This document shows, piece after piece, positions 16,512 through 25,500 of a DNA stretch of 64,000 nt. The DNA comes from CAINVV01 sp037137375 (GTDB lineage Bacteria > Bacteroidota > Bacteroidia > Bacteroidales > Prolixibacteraceae). Within the stretch, counting starts at the first letter, position 1; each line of letters starts with the position of its first letter. Under the pieces are notes generated by a model. It worked only from the letters and a program-made list of their open reading frames with translations. It was not told the DNA's origin and searched no databases. The position numbers and the translations under genes are program-made. The stretch covers positions 1 to 64,000 of the forward strand of contig JBAXKJ010000012.1 of the NCBI GenBank assembly GCA_037137375.1, in the 5' to 3' direction.

Positions 16512-17738
16512 ATGAATAACGCCATTTCATATTTACGAAGTTTCATAAAACTGACCTTTATAATTGTGTGTTTTTTTACATCAACATGTACCATGGCCAG
16601 CAGAAAACCGTCAAATCAGGGAAACACCAGGAAGTATATTCCTGTGCCCGAAAAAGCAAACACCGGCAAATACATGGTTGGGGCATTTCGTTGTCCGCTT
16701 TGGAACAACACCAGTATGCCCGGATGTTGGAACCCTATCAAAAAATATCCTGAACGGCAACCCCTTATCGGATGGTACGATGAAGGAAATCCTGAAGTCA
16801 CCGATTGGGAGATTAAATTCGCCACTGAGCATGGTATTTCGTTTTTTGTTGAATGCTGGTTCCGTAAAAAAGGTACCGAAGGAAAACCTGCCGAATACAA
16901 ACTGGGGCACTGGCTCGACTCTTTGCCCAAAGCAAGATATCGCGATTCTATAAAGATTGTTTTGTTGTGGGAAAATCTGAATGGAATCGCAGCAGGTATT
17001 GCCTCAGAGCACGACCTGATGGAAAACCTGATGCCTTTCTGGATTAACAAATATTTTAAGCAGTCGAACTACCTGCTCATCGAAGGTAAACCGGTTTTTA
17101 TGATTTATGGTTACGGGAAGTTTATTGATCAGCTTGGCGGAATTCAAAAGGCTAAAATTACAGTCGAAAAAATGAAACAGGCCTGCATTGATGCCGGATT
17201 CAAGGGGCTTTGGCTCATCGCCGAACACCACATTGATTTCAAAAATGAAATTCCACAACCCAAAGAAGCTGGGTTCGATGCTATAACCTCCTATCATTGG
17301 CCATCTTTTTCAGGGCTGATGCCCAAAGTTCCGGAAGATAAAAATACGATTGCAGCTCTTCAGGAGCAATGCTGGAGTGAGTTAAAACGGGTTTCGAAAA
17401 TGCCTTCGATTCCAACCGTTTCGATGGGCTGGGACTCCGAACCTTGGGGAAGTACCTATTACAAAGGGCAGTGGTATATCGAACCTAAATTATTTGAGAA
17501 AGTTTGCCAAAAGGCAAGGGATTATGTTGATGCCGGAAAGGTAACAGGTCCGTTTGCAAACATGATTTTATTGGACAACTGGAATGAATACGGCGAAGGA
17601 CATTACATTTTTCCAACCAAACAATTTGGTTTTGGTTACCTCGATGCGGTCCGCGAAGTGTTTTCAGATGCTTCCGGCGGGCATCATGATATTCTTCCTG
17701 AAGAAATTGGCTTAGGTCCTTATGAAGCAAAAGATTAA
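16512..17738 (+). CDS. GH99-like (WbsX-domain) secreted protein, second copy
   Basis: 408 aa. A hydrophobic signal segment (about 10-28, LTFIIVCFFTSTC) precedes a single GH99-like domain (about 48-395). It starts with KYMVGAFRCPLW, contains IGWYDEGNPEVTDWEIKFA and ends with DNWNEYGEGHYIFP. It is clearly a paralogue of the protein encoded at 12311 but lacks its Ig-like domain; both share the closing FGYLDAVREVF-type segment. The pair could act at different sites on the glycan (surface and periplasm) or on different linkages. Export is supported; a lipobox is possible but imperfect. The ATG at 16512 follows the sulfatase stop by 63 bases. Confidence 0.78.
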   Translation: MNNAISYLRSFIKLTFIIVCFFTSTCTMASRKPSNQGNTRKYIPVPEKANTGKYMVGAFRCPLWNNTSMPGCWNPIKKYPERQPLIGWYDEGNPEVTDWEIKFATEHGISFFVECWFRKKGTEGKPAEYKLGHWLDSLPKARYRDSIKIVLLWENLNGIAAGIASEHDLMENLMPFWINKYFKQSNYLLIEGKPVFMIYGYGKFIDQLGGIQKAKITVEKMKQACIDAGFKGLWLIAEHHIDFKNEIPQPKEAGFDAITSYHWPSFSGLMPKVPEDKNTIAALQEQCWSELKRVSKMPSIPTVSMGWDSEPWGSTYYKGQWYIEPKLFEKVCQKARDYVDAGKVTGPFANMILLDNWNEYGEGHYIFPTKQFGFGYLDAVREVFSDASGGHHDILPEEIGLGPYEAKD

Positions 17739-17760
17739 TAATCAAGTAAATATAAATAAC

Positions 17761-19779
17761 ATGAAATTAAAAAAACCATTATTACTGATTGTTTTGTTGC
17801 TGACAGGTATATCTTTATTCCTTTCAGCCCAAACCAATGCACCACTTAAAGCAATTGACAAATTTTCTCCTCTTCCTAAGGGCGCTGTTGCCATCCGGGG
17901 CTATCTTGGTCAAAAACTCGATTCCTGTATAAAAAACGGGATCATGGAAAAAGATTACGAACTCTACATCAAGCCGTTTGCCGTTCGCAACGACGACCCC
18001 AGCAAATGGCAGGGTGAATTTTGGGGCAAGTGGTTTACGTCGGCAGCATTGGCTTACAATTACCAGCCAACCAACGGGCATCTGAAGCTTATTCAAACAG
18101 CTACCGAAGGCCTGATGAAAACCCAAACCACGGACGGTCGATTAAGCAGTTATACCAAAGACTTTGGAGACTGGGATATATGGGGCCGTAAATATGCCTT
18201 GCTGGGGTTGGTTGCTTATTACGATCAAACAGGAGACAAGCGCGCCCTTGACGTAGCTTCCCGTGGTCTTGATGACCTTATTTCGGTGGCGGGACCCGGA
18301 AAACAGAAGCTCACTGAAACCGGTTTGTCGTTACTGGAAGCACTTTCTTCAAATTCAGTTCTCGAACCGGTGGTGTTGATATACCAGCGCACAGGTCAGC
18401 AAAAATATCTTGATTTTGCAAATTACATTGTCGAACAGTGGAGTTTACCTAATAAGTTCACTACAAAGGGGATGCGTCTGGTTGAAGATGCCCTTGCCGG
18501 CGTTGATCCTATTCATATTTCCGCACCCAAGGGTTACGAACAAATGTCGTGCTTCGAAGGCCTTTGCGAACTCTACCGTGTAACCGGTAACCGCAAGTAC
18601 TTAGATGCCGTGGTTACCTTTGGGCACAAAGTCAGGGAAACCGAGAACATGATTGTTGGCTCTGGTTCCAGTGGCGAATTGTGGTGCAATGGCGCCATGC
18701 GTCAGACCGAACTGCTTGAGCAACCAATGGAGACTTGCGTGACGGCTACCTGGATAAAATTCTGCTACCAATTGCTTCGGCTCACGGGCGATCCTGTCTG
18801 GGCCGATGAGATGGAAATTACCTTGTATAACGCGCTTCTGGGGGCAATAGCTGATGATGGCAATTGGTGGGCCTATTTTTCGCCGCTTATGGGTGAGCGC
18901 ATGCCCAGTCCGATGCAGGTGCCTTCGTGCAATACCAGTTGTTGTGTAGCCAACGGACCTCGTGGCTTACTTACTGCACCCGGCTGGTCAGTCATGCAAA
19001 GTATTGAAGGCCCAGTGGTTAACCTTTATACACAGGGCATATGGAAATACGCTTTACCAGAGGGAAACGAACTGGTTCTGAAACAAAATACTGAATATCC
19101 GAAAACCGGAGAAATTGAATTGCTCTTCAGCCAGAAAAAGCCAGCGCGATATACTTTAACACTTCGCATTCCGGCCTGGAGCAAAAGCGCCACAGTAACT
19201 GTAAACGGCGATGTGGTTGAAGTCAATCCAAGTGGCTACCTCAAAATTAACCGCGATTGGAAAGAGGGCGACAAAGTGAAACTTTCGCTTGATATGAGAG
19301 GACGTGTGCTGAAAGCTCCCGGAAATCCCAACCAGATGGCGGTAATGCGGGGACCGGTGGTTTTGGCGCTCGACAACCGGTTTGTGAAAGAAGATAATCA
19401 CAACCTTTGGTTATTGCACAATGGATATAACTGGAAATACGATCAGGCCTGGAAGATTGACTACGCATTGCTTGAGCCTGTTTCTTCTATTCCTGATGAA
19501 ATGTACATCGAACTGAAACCGGTAAATCCGGCACCTGCAGGGGTCTGGATGGCTTTCGAAGTGCCTTTCCTCTATCGACCTACACATTTTGTCAATCACA
19601 AAAAGGAAACACTTGTCATGTGCGATTATGCATCGGCTGGCAATCAATATTCAACCGAAAATCTGTTCCGTGTCTGGATGCCGCAACCCCTGTTCCTGAA
19701 TTATTTGTATCCCAAAAACTCGTGGCGTGTTCTCTATCAGAAAGATGGGGATCGCCCGGGATTCCCGGACCAGCATTGA
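17761..19779 (+). CDS. GH127-family (DUF1680) beta-L-arabinofuranosidase-like enzyme
   Basis: 672 aa from the ATG at 17761, chosen over 17722 because it gives an immediate signal peptide (MKLKKPLLLIVLLL) and does not overlap the previous gene. The (alpha/alpha)6 barrel is followed by beta-sandwich domains. The zinc-thiolate site of the family is intact: Glu324-x-Cys326 in METC, and the adjacent Cys394-Cys395 in NTSCCVANGPRG. In the characterised GH127 enzyme one Cys of this pair is the catalytic nucleophile. The enzymes remove beta-L-arabinofuranose (GH127) and related families act on related furanosides, so L-arabinofuranose in the substrate is likely but not proven. It is probably periplasmic. 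Confidence 0.88.
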   Translation: MKLKKPLLLIVLLLTGISLFLSAQTNAPLKAIDKFSPLPKGAVAIRGYLGQKLDSCIKNGIMEKDYELYIKPFAVRNDDPSKWQGEFWGKWFTSAALAYNYQPTNGHLKLIQTATEGLMKTQTTDGRLSSYTKDFGDWDIWGRKYALLGLVAYYDQTGDKRALDVASRGLDDLISVAGPGKQKLTETGLSLLEALSSNSVLEPVVLIYQRTGQQKYLDFANYIVEQWSLPNKFTTKGMRLVEDALAGVDPIHISAPKGYEQMSCFEGLCELYRVTGNRKYLDAVVTFGHKVRETENMIVGSGSSGELWCNGAMRQTELLEQPMETCVTATWIKFCYQLLRLTGDPVWADEMEITLYNALLGAIADDGNWWAYFSPLMGERMPSPMQVPSCNTSCCVANGPRGLLTAPGWSVMQSIEGPVVNLYTQGIWKYALPEGNELVLKQNTEYPKTGEIELLFSQKKPARYTLTLRIPAWSKSATVTVNGDVVEVNPSGYLKINRDWKEGDKVKLSLDMRGRVLKAPGNPNQMAVMRGPVVLALDNRFVKEDNHNLWLLHNGYNWKYDQAWKIDYALLEPVSSIPDEMYIELKPVNPAPAGVWMAFEVPFLYRPTHFVNHKKETLVMCDYASAGNQYSTENLFRVWMPQPLFLNYLYPKNSWRVLYQKDGDRPGFPDQH

Positions 19780-19805
19780 AAAATGAATATCATTAAAGAC
19801 TGATT

Positions 19806-21743
19806 ATGAAACGATTACTTATTTTCATTTTAACACTTCTCTTTGCCATTCAGCTAAATGCACAGCAACTTCGTCTGGCATCAGTTTTTGGCGACCACAT
19901 GGTTATACAGCAGGGAAATAATGCTCCTGTCTGGGGTTGGGCAGCTCCTGGACAGTTGGTTAAAGTTGAAATGGCAGGATTTATTTCTGTTGCCAAAACC
20001 CAACCCGATGGCAAATGGATGGTTCGCATGCCTCTGCTTGACTACGGAGGTCCTTTTGAAATGACAGTAATTGCCGCTGATACCATCAAAATAAAAGATG
20101 TGATGGTAGGCGAAGTATGGCTGGCCTCTGGTCAGTCGAACATGGAATGGTCGGTTGGAATGGGTATTGGCCCCAAAACGGACGAAACAATAAAACATGC
20201 TGATTTTCCAAACATCCGCTACTTTACCGCTCCATACAACACATCAGTCATTCCCTTGGAGAATACATCACCAGCCGGATGGAAACCGGTAACCACTGAA
20301 ACTGTAAAAGGCCTTTCGGCAGTAGCTTATTTCTTTGCCCATGATTTACATCAACACCTGGGGGTGGCGGTTGGCATTCTTTCATCGTCGTGGGGAGCCA
20401 CCAGCGCTCACGCCTGGATGAGTTCCGAAATCCTGGGAATGCATCCCGATTTTAAGGAAGTCGTCAAAAATCAGGACAAAAACCCTGCAAACTGGGAGGC
20501 CGCTGTGGCAAAAAGTAAATGGAACGACCAGCACCGCGATAGTATTGCAGCACAATGTCAGGAAGGGATTAAAAACAAGGTGTTTTCACCCGAATACAAT
20601 GACTCTCAATGGAAGACAATTTCCTATCCTGCCAACAATGAAAAGACTGGAATGCAATGGTTCTGGGGGGTATCATGGTTCAGGAACAGCTTTGAAATGC
20701 CACAGTTGGTTAAGGAAGGAAAACTCACCCTGTTTTTGAGGGGAAAAGAGGTGAGCCTTTATTTAAATGGTAAAGAAATCAGCAAGTTGTCAAACGTTGA
20801 AAAGGAAGTAACCTTATCGATTCCGAAAGGGTTGCTAAAAAAGGGGAAGAATATACTTGCAGTGAGATTATATGAGGTGTGGGGCACCGGACTTATCGGC
20901 TCTTCAGCCTCGATACCGGCAATCATAACAGATAAAAAGGAGCATATTTCACTCAATGATACATGGAAAGCCAGTGGCGCAATTGAACCTCAGATACCCG
21001 GGAACCAGGGGTATTACAACCAGTATAGCGTGCAGTATAACGGACGGATTGCCCCTCTGATTCCTTATGGTATAAAAGGGGTTATCTGGTATCAGGGAGA
21101 AGGGAATTCCTCTAAAGCATTTCAGTACCGGACGCTGTTCCCGATGCTCATTGAAGATTGGAGGACAAGATGGGGACAAGGGTACATGCCTTTCCTCTTT
21201 GTACAGTTGGCTAATCATAAAGAGAAGAAACAACTTCCGGATGACGATCAAGTGGCAGAATTGCGCGAAGCACAAGCTTTAACGCTTCGCTTACCCAATA
21301 CAGGAATGGCTTGCGCCATTGATATAGGTGATGCCCTTGATATTCATCCTCGCAATAAACTCGATGTTGGGAAACGCTTGTACCTTGCTGCCCGAAAGAT
21401 TGCCTATGGCGAAAATATTGTTTCATCAGGACCTGTGTATGATGGTTTTAAGGTCGAAGGAAATCAAATTCGGGTAAGCTTTTCTTCAGTTGGAGGAGGC
21501 CTGATAGTTAAAGATAATCAGCAATTAAAAGGGTTTTCCATTGCCGGTGCTGATAAAAAATTTTACTGGGCTGATGCCAAACCGGATGGAAATACTGTTT
21601 TGGTCAGTTCTCCGCAAGTACCTAATCCTCAAGCTGTCAGATATTCCTGGGAGATAAATCCGGATGGGAATTTATACAACAAGGAAGGATTACCAACAGT
21701 TCCATTCAGGACGGATAATTTCAAGATGATTACGGATAATTAA
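19806..21743 (+). CDS. Sialate O-acetylesterase-type SGNH carbohydrate esterase
   Basis: 645 aa with a signal peptide (about 1-19, cut after LNAQ). The SGNH esterase domain has the nucleophile Ser111 in GQSNMEW and the Asp512-x-His514 pair in DIHPRNK. A jelly-roll segment (about 275-395, LFLRGKEVSLYLNGKEIS) is inserted between the two halves, as is usual in this family. Family members remove acetyl groups from sugars; many in PULs act on plant or algal glycans rather than sialic acid, and no sialidase is present here. It follows GH127 by 26 bases and is followed by GH106, so deacetylation may expose rhamnose or arabinose residues. Confidence 0.88.
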   Translation: MKRLLIFILTLLFAIQLNAQQLRLASVFGDHMVIQQGNNAPVWGWAAPGQLVKVEMAGFISVAKTQPDGKWMVRMPLLDYGGPFEMTVIAADTIKIKDVMVGEVWLASGQSNMEWSVGMGIGPKTDETIKHADFPNIRYFTAPYNTSVIPLENTSPAGWKPVTTETVKGLSAVAYFFAHDLHQHLGVAVGILSSSWGATSAHAWMSSEILGMHPDFKEVVKNQDKNPANWEAAVAKSKWNDQHRDSIAAQCQEGIKNKVFSPEYNDSQWKTISYPANNEKTGMQWFWGVSWFRNSFEMPQLVKEGKLTLFLRGKEVSLYLNGKEISKLSNVEKEVTLSIPKGLLKKGKNILAVRLYEVWGTGLIGSSASIPAIITDKKEHISLNDTWKASGAIEPQIPGNQGYYNQYSVQYNGRIAPLIPYGIKGVIWYQGEGNSSKAFQYRTLFPMLIEDWRTRWGQGYMPFLFVQLANHKEKKQLPDDDQVAELREAQALTLRLPNTGMACAIDIGDALDIHPRNKLDVGKRLYLAARKIAYGENIVSSGPVYDGFKVEGNQIRVSFSSVGGGLIVKDNQQLKGFSIAGADKKFYWADAKPDGNTVLVSSPQVPNPQAVRYSWEINPDGNLYNKEGLPTVPFRTDNFKMITDN

Positions 21744-21819
21744 ATTCCGTTCTGTTCTTTGTTCTGATTGGCTATACCCTGACTGAAAGCAGTCAAAAAA
21801 AGTATTTAAATAACCTGTT

Positions 21820-24800
21820 ATGTCACGACTATTTATCTTCATTTCGTTAATATTTTTTTTGGCTTGCCATGCACCCGAAAAAGGGGGATTGAATCCTGCA
21901 TTGTTTCTCAACCCACCCGAAAATGTAAAGCTGCATGCTTACTGGCAATGGATTGATGGTTGTGTAACCCAGGAAGGAATTACCCGCGACCTGGAAGAAA
22001 TGAAAAAGCAGGGGATTTCGCAGGTTGCAATCCTCTGCGTGAGTATGTTCGAAGGCAAAGACCTGGGAATAAAAAAGGTAAAGTTTGCCAGCAATGAATG
22101 GTTCAATCTGTTTCGATGGACATTGAAGGAAGCCAATCGTCTAGGAATTTATGTGGGCATGCACAACTGTAACGGTTGGAGTGGCTCCGCAGGCCCCTGG
22201 ATTACGCCCGAAATGTCAATGAAAAAATATACATGGACTTCGACAACCATGAAAGGAGGCAAGACGCTCGCAATTTCTTTGCAGAAACCTCTTGGTCTTC
22301 TGAATTTTTACAGGGATGTGGCAGTGGTGGCCATGAAGTCGACTGAACCGATTGTTGCGGAAATTCCCAATATATACAGACTGAATGGGAAAACTGATGC
22401 CAGCGCTTTGTGCGACGGAAGTCCGATAAGTCATATTCAGTTGAAGAAGGGTGATACGATTCATATCTCGAACGAAAATGGATTGCGGTTCAACCGGATT
22501 GCGGTTACGCCATACCACAGCTCGATGTGGGGCGATGCGGAAACTTTCGAATATAGGATTAAAATACTGGTCCGGTCAACCGGTTCGGTATTCAAAACCC
22601 TTGCCGAAGCAACCATAAAAGGGGCCAACAAGGTTGCGATTGCCGGTTTGCCCGAAACAACAGCAAATGAGGTACTTCTGGTAATTGCATCGGCCAAAAA
22701 CAGCACCTACGATGTGCCTGCAAATTTTGGCGAAGTGGAACTGCTCGGGGCAGCGCAGAAACCAAAGTACTTCCCTGAAATTCCCGATTTTCTCGAAAAA
22801 GCAGCTTTCTCCCGTTCGAAACAGGAACAGTACTTTTCAAGAGTTTCTGACCATGAGTCTGTAAAACATAAATCAAAAACAGAAAGCATAATTCCTGATG
22901 TTTTTGACCTGACTTCGAAGATGGACAGCACAGGACTGCTTCGATGGGATGCTCCGGAAGGAAACTGGACTGTTTTTCGATTTGGCTATACTACAACAGG
23001 TGCTGTAAACAACCCCGTTCCATCCGATGAAGCAGGACTTGAATGCGATAAAATGGACACTCTGGCGCTGAATCTTCATTTTCGTAACTTTCCCGAAAAA
23101 CTAATCAGCGAAGCCGAAAAATACACCGGAAATACCTTTAAGTTTTTGCTGTCAGACAGTTACGAATGTTCCTACATGAACTGGACAAAGGCATTTCCTT
23201 TAGAATTTGAGAAACGGACTGGTTATTCAATCACTCCCTGGATACCGGTTCTTTGTGGAGCCTCCGCTAATAATAATGAAGAAAACGAAGCTTTTTTATA
23301 TGATTTCCGAAAGGTAATTGCCAGCCTGATTGAAGAAAATTATTATAAGCACCTTCAAACGCTTTGTCACCGGAATAAGTTGGAGTTTCATGCCGAAGTG
23401 ATTTACGGCAATTACAGTTATCCTCCCCTTGAAATCCTTCGGACAAACCAATATGTTGATTTGCCAATGACTGAGTTCTGGACAAGCTCGGATAAGAATT
23501 CTATGATTCAGTATTCGCCCGCCGCGCAGCGGGAAATCCACTTTCCGGTAAGTGCAGCGCGGATTTACGGAATACCGGTTATTGGCGCCGAGGCATACAC
23601 AGGTCTGGCACATTTCAGCGAGTCACTTGGCGATTTGAAACCTTTTGCTGACCGGGCGTATTGCCAAGGGATAAATCAGTTTATACTGCACAGCATCGTA
23701 CACCAGCCTGATGAGCGAAAACCCGGTTTTACCCTTGGAAGATATGCCTCTCATTTTAACCGGCATAACCTTTACTGGCCGGCAATGAAGGAATGGGGCG
23801 AATACCATGCGCGAATCCAGTACGTGTTACAAAAGGGAACAACGGTTGCCGATGTTCTCTATTACCCCGGCGACCAGTTGCCGCAGTTTAATTACGCGAA
23901 CCAATCGACAAACATTCCATTAATCCATCACCTCACGGCCATCAATTCCGATGCTTTGAAAAACCGTATTGAAGTTGCAGATAACAAACTGGTACTAAAC
24001 AAAAAGGACAGTTCCCGGTTGCTCATCCTATCGCCACACGGTTTTATGAACCTCGAAACCCTGAAGCGTTTGGAGGAATTGGTCGCTGCCGGTGCAAATG
24101 TTTATTCTCCAAAGCCAGAAAACCTGCTCATGCTTTCGGAAGTAAAAAATGACTCGAAAGAATTTCGACAGATTGCAGTCAAACTTTGGGGCGAGGGGAA
24201 AGGCATTATTGAAAAACAATATGGAAAGGGGCACGTTTTCAGTGGAATACCAGTTGGGGAGGTACTCCATAAAATAAATCTCACACCCGATTTTTCTCAT
24301 TCATCAGGGAATTCTGTAGCCTTGAATTTTATTCATAAAAGGATTGGCGATACCGATGTTTATTTTGTGGCCAATCAACTTGATTCAGCTTTTCAGACCG
24401 AAATGAAGTTCCGTGTTTCCGGAAAGATACCACAAGTATGGGATCCTGTAGATGGTTCCGTTAAAAAAAATGTAAAATACGACTGCCAGAATTACCTTAC
24501 ATCAATGACTTTCAGGTTTAAACCTTACCAGTCACTCTTTTTTGTTTTCAAGCCCATAAGTGAGGCAAATAACTCGATCAAGACCTTTAGAGAATATGGT
24601 GAGGAAATCCAAATCAAAGACTTAGTGGGTGAAATGGAATTTAAGGCTCCTTATCCTTCCAAAATTAAACCAAAGCAGTTCGATGGCCTGATTCCGATCA
24701 ATGAAGCGGGAAATGCTGATATTAAGTATTTTTCGGGAGATATTATATACCGTACGAAGTTCAAATGTCCGCAGAAATTTCTTCAAACAGGCCAAAAGAT

Positions 24801-25098
24801 TTGTCTGAACATCGGCAGGTTTGGAGGAACAGCGCGGGTATGCCTGAACAGACAGGCGCTTCCAACGCTTTGGTACCACTATCAGGATTTGGATATTACA
24901 GGGTTTCTGATGTCCGAAAACACACTTGAAGTAACGATTACCAATAACTGGCGCAACCGTATAATTGGCGATTTTGTGCAATATGGGCAATTAAAGAATC
25001 TATGGACAACTGCCAATGTTCAAGAATTTCTGAATAAGAATAGCCAATTGGAAAATTCGGGATGGACAGGACCCTTAAAAATCATATACAACAAATAA
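21820..25098 (+). CDS. GH106-like alpha-L-rhamnosidase, lipoprotein
   Basis: 1092 aa with a lipoprotein signal (LIFFLACHAP, Cys about residue 16). The GH106-type N-terminal barrel is recognisable from FLNPPENVKLHAYWQWIDG and VTQEGITRDLEEMKKQGISQV (split pattern: WxWxDGxVTxEGITRDLxxMK) at about residues 28-75. The family-typical HNCNGWSGSAGPWITPE segment follows at about 113-129. The C-terminal part (about 900-1090) resembles a galactose-binding-like beta-sandwich. GH106 enzymes cleave alpha-L-rhamnosides. It is the last gene of the PUL. The assignment rests on the N-terminal pattern and size; the catalytic glutamates were not mapped. Confidence 0.82.
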   Translation: MSRLFIFISLIFFLACHAPEKGGLNPALFLNPPENVKLHAYWQWIDGCVTQEGITRDLEEMKKQGISQVAILCVSMFEGKDLGIKKVKFASNEWFNLFRWTLKEANRLGIYVGMHNCNGWSGSAGPWITPEMSMKKYTWTSTTMKGGKTLAISLQKPLGLLNFYRDVAVVAMKSTEPIVAEIPNIYRLNGKTDASALCDGSPISHIQLKKGDTIHISNENGLRFNRIAVTPYHSSMWGDAETFEYRIKILVRSTGSVFKTLAEATIKGANKVAIAGLPETTANEVLLVIASAKNSTYDVPANFGEVELLGAAQKPKYFPEIPDFLEKAAFSRSKQEQYFSRVSDHESVKHKSKTESIIPDVFDLTSKMDSTGLLRWDAPEGNWTVFRFGYTTTGAVNNPVPSDEAGLECDKMDTLALNLHFRNFPEKLISEAEKYTGNTFKFLLSDSYECSYMNWTKAFPLEFEKRTGYSITPWIPVLCGASANNNEENEAFLYDFRKVIASLIEENYYKHLQTLCHRNKLEFHAEVIYGNYSYPPLEILRTNQYVDLPMTEFWTSSDKNSMIQYSPAAQREIHFPVSAARIYGIPVIGAEAYTGLAHFSESLGDLKPFADRAYCQGINQFILHSIVHQPDERKPGFTLGRYASHFNRHNLYWPAMKEWGEYHARIQYVLQKGTTVADVLYYPGDQLPQFNYANQSTNIPLIHHLTAINSDALKNRIEVADNKLVLNKKDSSRLLILSPHGFMNLETLKRLEELVAAGANVYSPKPENLLMLSEVKNDSKEFRQIAVKLWGEGKGIIEKQYGKGHVFSGIPVGEVLHKINLTPDFSHSSGNSVALNFIHKRIGDTDVYFVANQLDSAFQTEMKFRVSGKIPQVWDPVDGSVKKNVKYDCQNYLTSMTFRFKPYQSLFFVFKPISEANNSIKTFREYGEEIQIKDLVGEMEFKAPYPSKIKPKQFDGLIPINEAGNADIKYFSGDIIYRTKFKCPQKFLQTGQKICLNIGRFGGTARVCLNRQALPTLWYHYQDLDITGFLMSENTLEVTITNNWRNRIIGDFVQYGQLKNLWTTANVQEFLNKNSQLENSGWTGPLKIIYNK

Positions 25099-25195
25099 TA
25101 AATGGAATCCCACTTTTCTTACTAAAATGTGATTGCTATTTCTGCGATTTCTGAATGCTCTATCAAAACACACGAATCTTTTCCTATTCTTTCCC

Positions 25196-25235
25196 AAAAA
25201 ACAACAATACCCGCTGATAATCAGCGGGTATTGTT
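25196..25235 (-). terminator. Intrinsic terminator of a lost tRNA gene
   Basis: A 15-bp perfect stem (25203-25217 with 25221-25235) around a three-base loop. On the minus strand it is followed by G and six T. It sits six bases after the CCA end of the tRNA fragment at 25242-25265 and reads in the same direction, so it was probably that tRNA's terminator. It may also end PUL transcripts from the other side, although no T-tract follows on the + strand. Confidence 0.8.
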
Positions 25236-25241
25236 AATTCA

Positions 25242-25265
25242 TGGTGCCCAGAACAAGAATTGAAC
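25242..25265 (-). repeat. 3' tRNA fragment (probably tRNA-Leu), candidate attachment site
   Basis: On the minus strand these 24 bases read as the 3' end of a tRNA: G53, T-loop TTCAATT, the 3' T-stem strand CTTGT, the acceptor strand TCTGGGC, A73 and an encoded CCA. The implied 5' acceptor GCCCAGA fits tRNA-Leu. Upstream of G53 all tRNA pairing is lost. A block that begins in the T-loop and ends at CCA, with the native terminator behind it and a tyrosine recombinase gene 236 bases away, is the classic picture of an att site left by integration into a tRNA gene. The intact tRNA-Leu was not seen in the window. Confidence 0.6.
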
Positions 25266-25406
25266 AAAGAGCAGGAAGTGATCCTGATAAACCGGGTTCG
25301 CAAGATGGATATTCTGATCACCAAAAGAACAAAACAGTTTATAGATGAAGAAAATATTCATCATGGTAACACACTAGGATTGATTCGAATCAGACTTGCT
25401 TGTTAA
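25266..25406 (+). pseudogene. 5'-truncated ORF abutting the tRNA fragment
   Basis: The frame runs without a start codon out of the tRNA fragment and reads KEQEVILINRVRKMDILI... then a charged helix-like segment to LIRIRLAC and TAA at 25404-25406. Upstream the same frame is open through the tRNA fragment to a stop at 25218. The composition is protein-like but I do not recognise a family. It may be the 3' remainder of a gene cut at the recombination junction. The only in-frame ATG is at 25305. Confidence 0.3.
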
Positions 25407-25500
25407 TCTCATCAGCGGTATTGAGCCTAATTTCAAGTTGGGAAGCGGAAAGTTTACTTAAGCAATTTTTTCCTGGTTTATTGGGCTCTTTCATTCCCTG

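Noticed and set aside
25390..25494. 34-codon minus-strand ORF directly after the integrase gene
   Set aside because: Protein-like sequence and good spacing, but too short and without a known homologue to be called as a gene; mentioned under findings.
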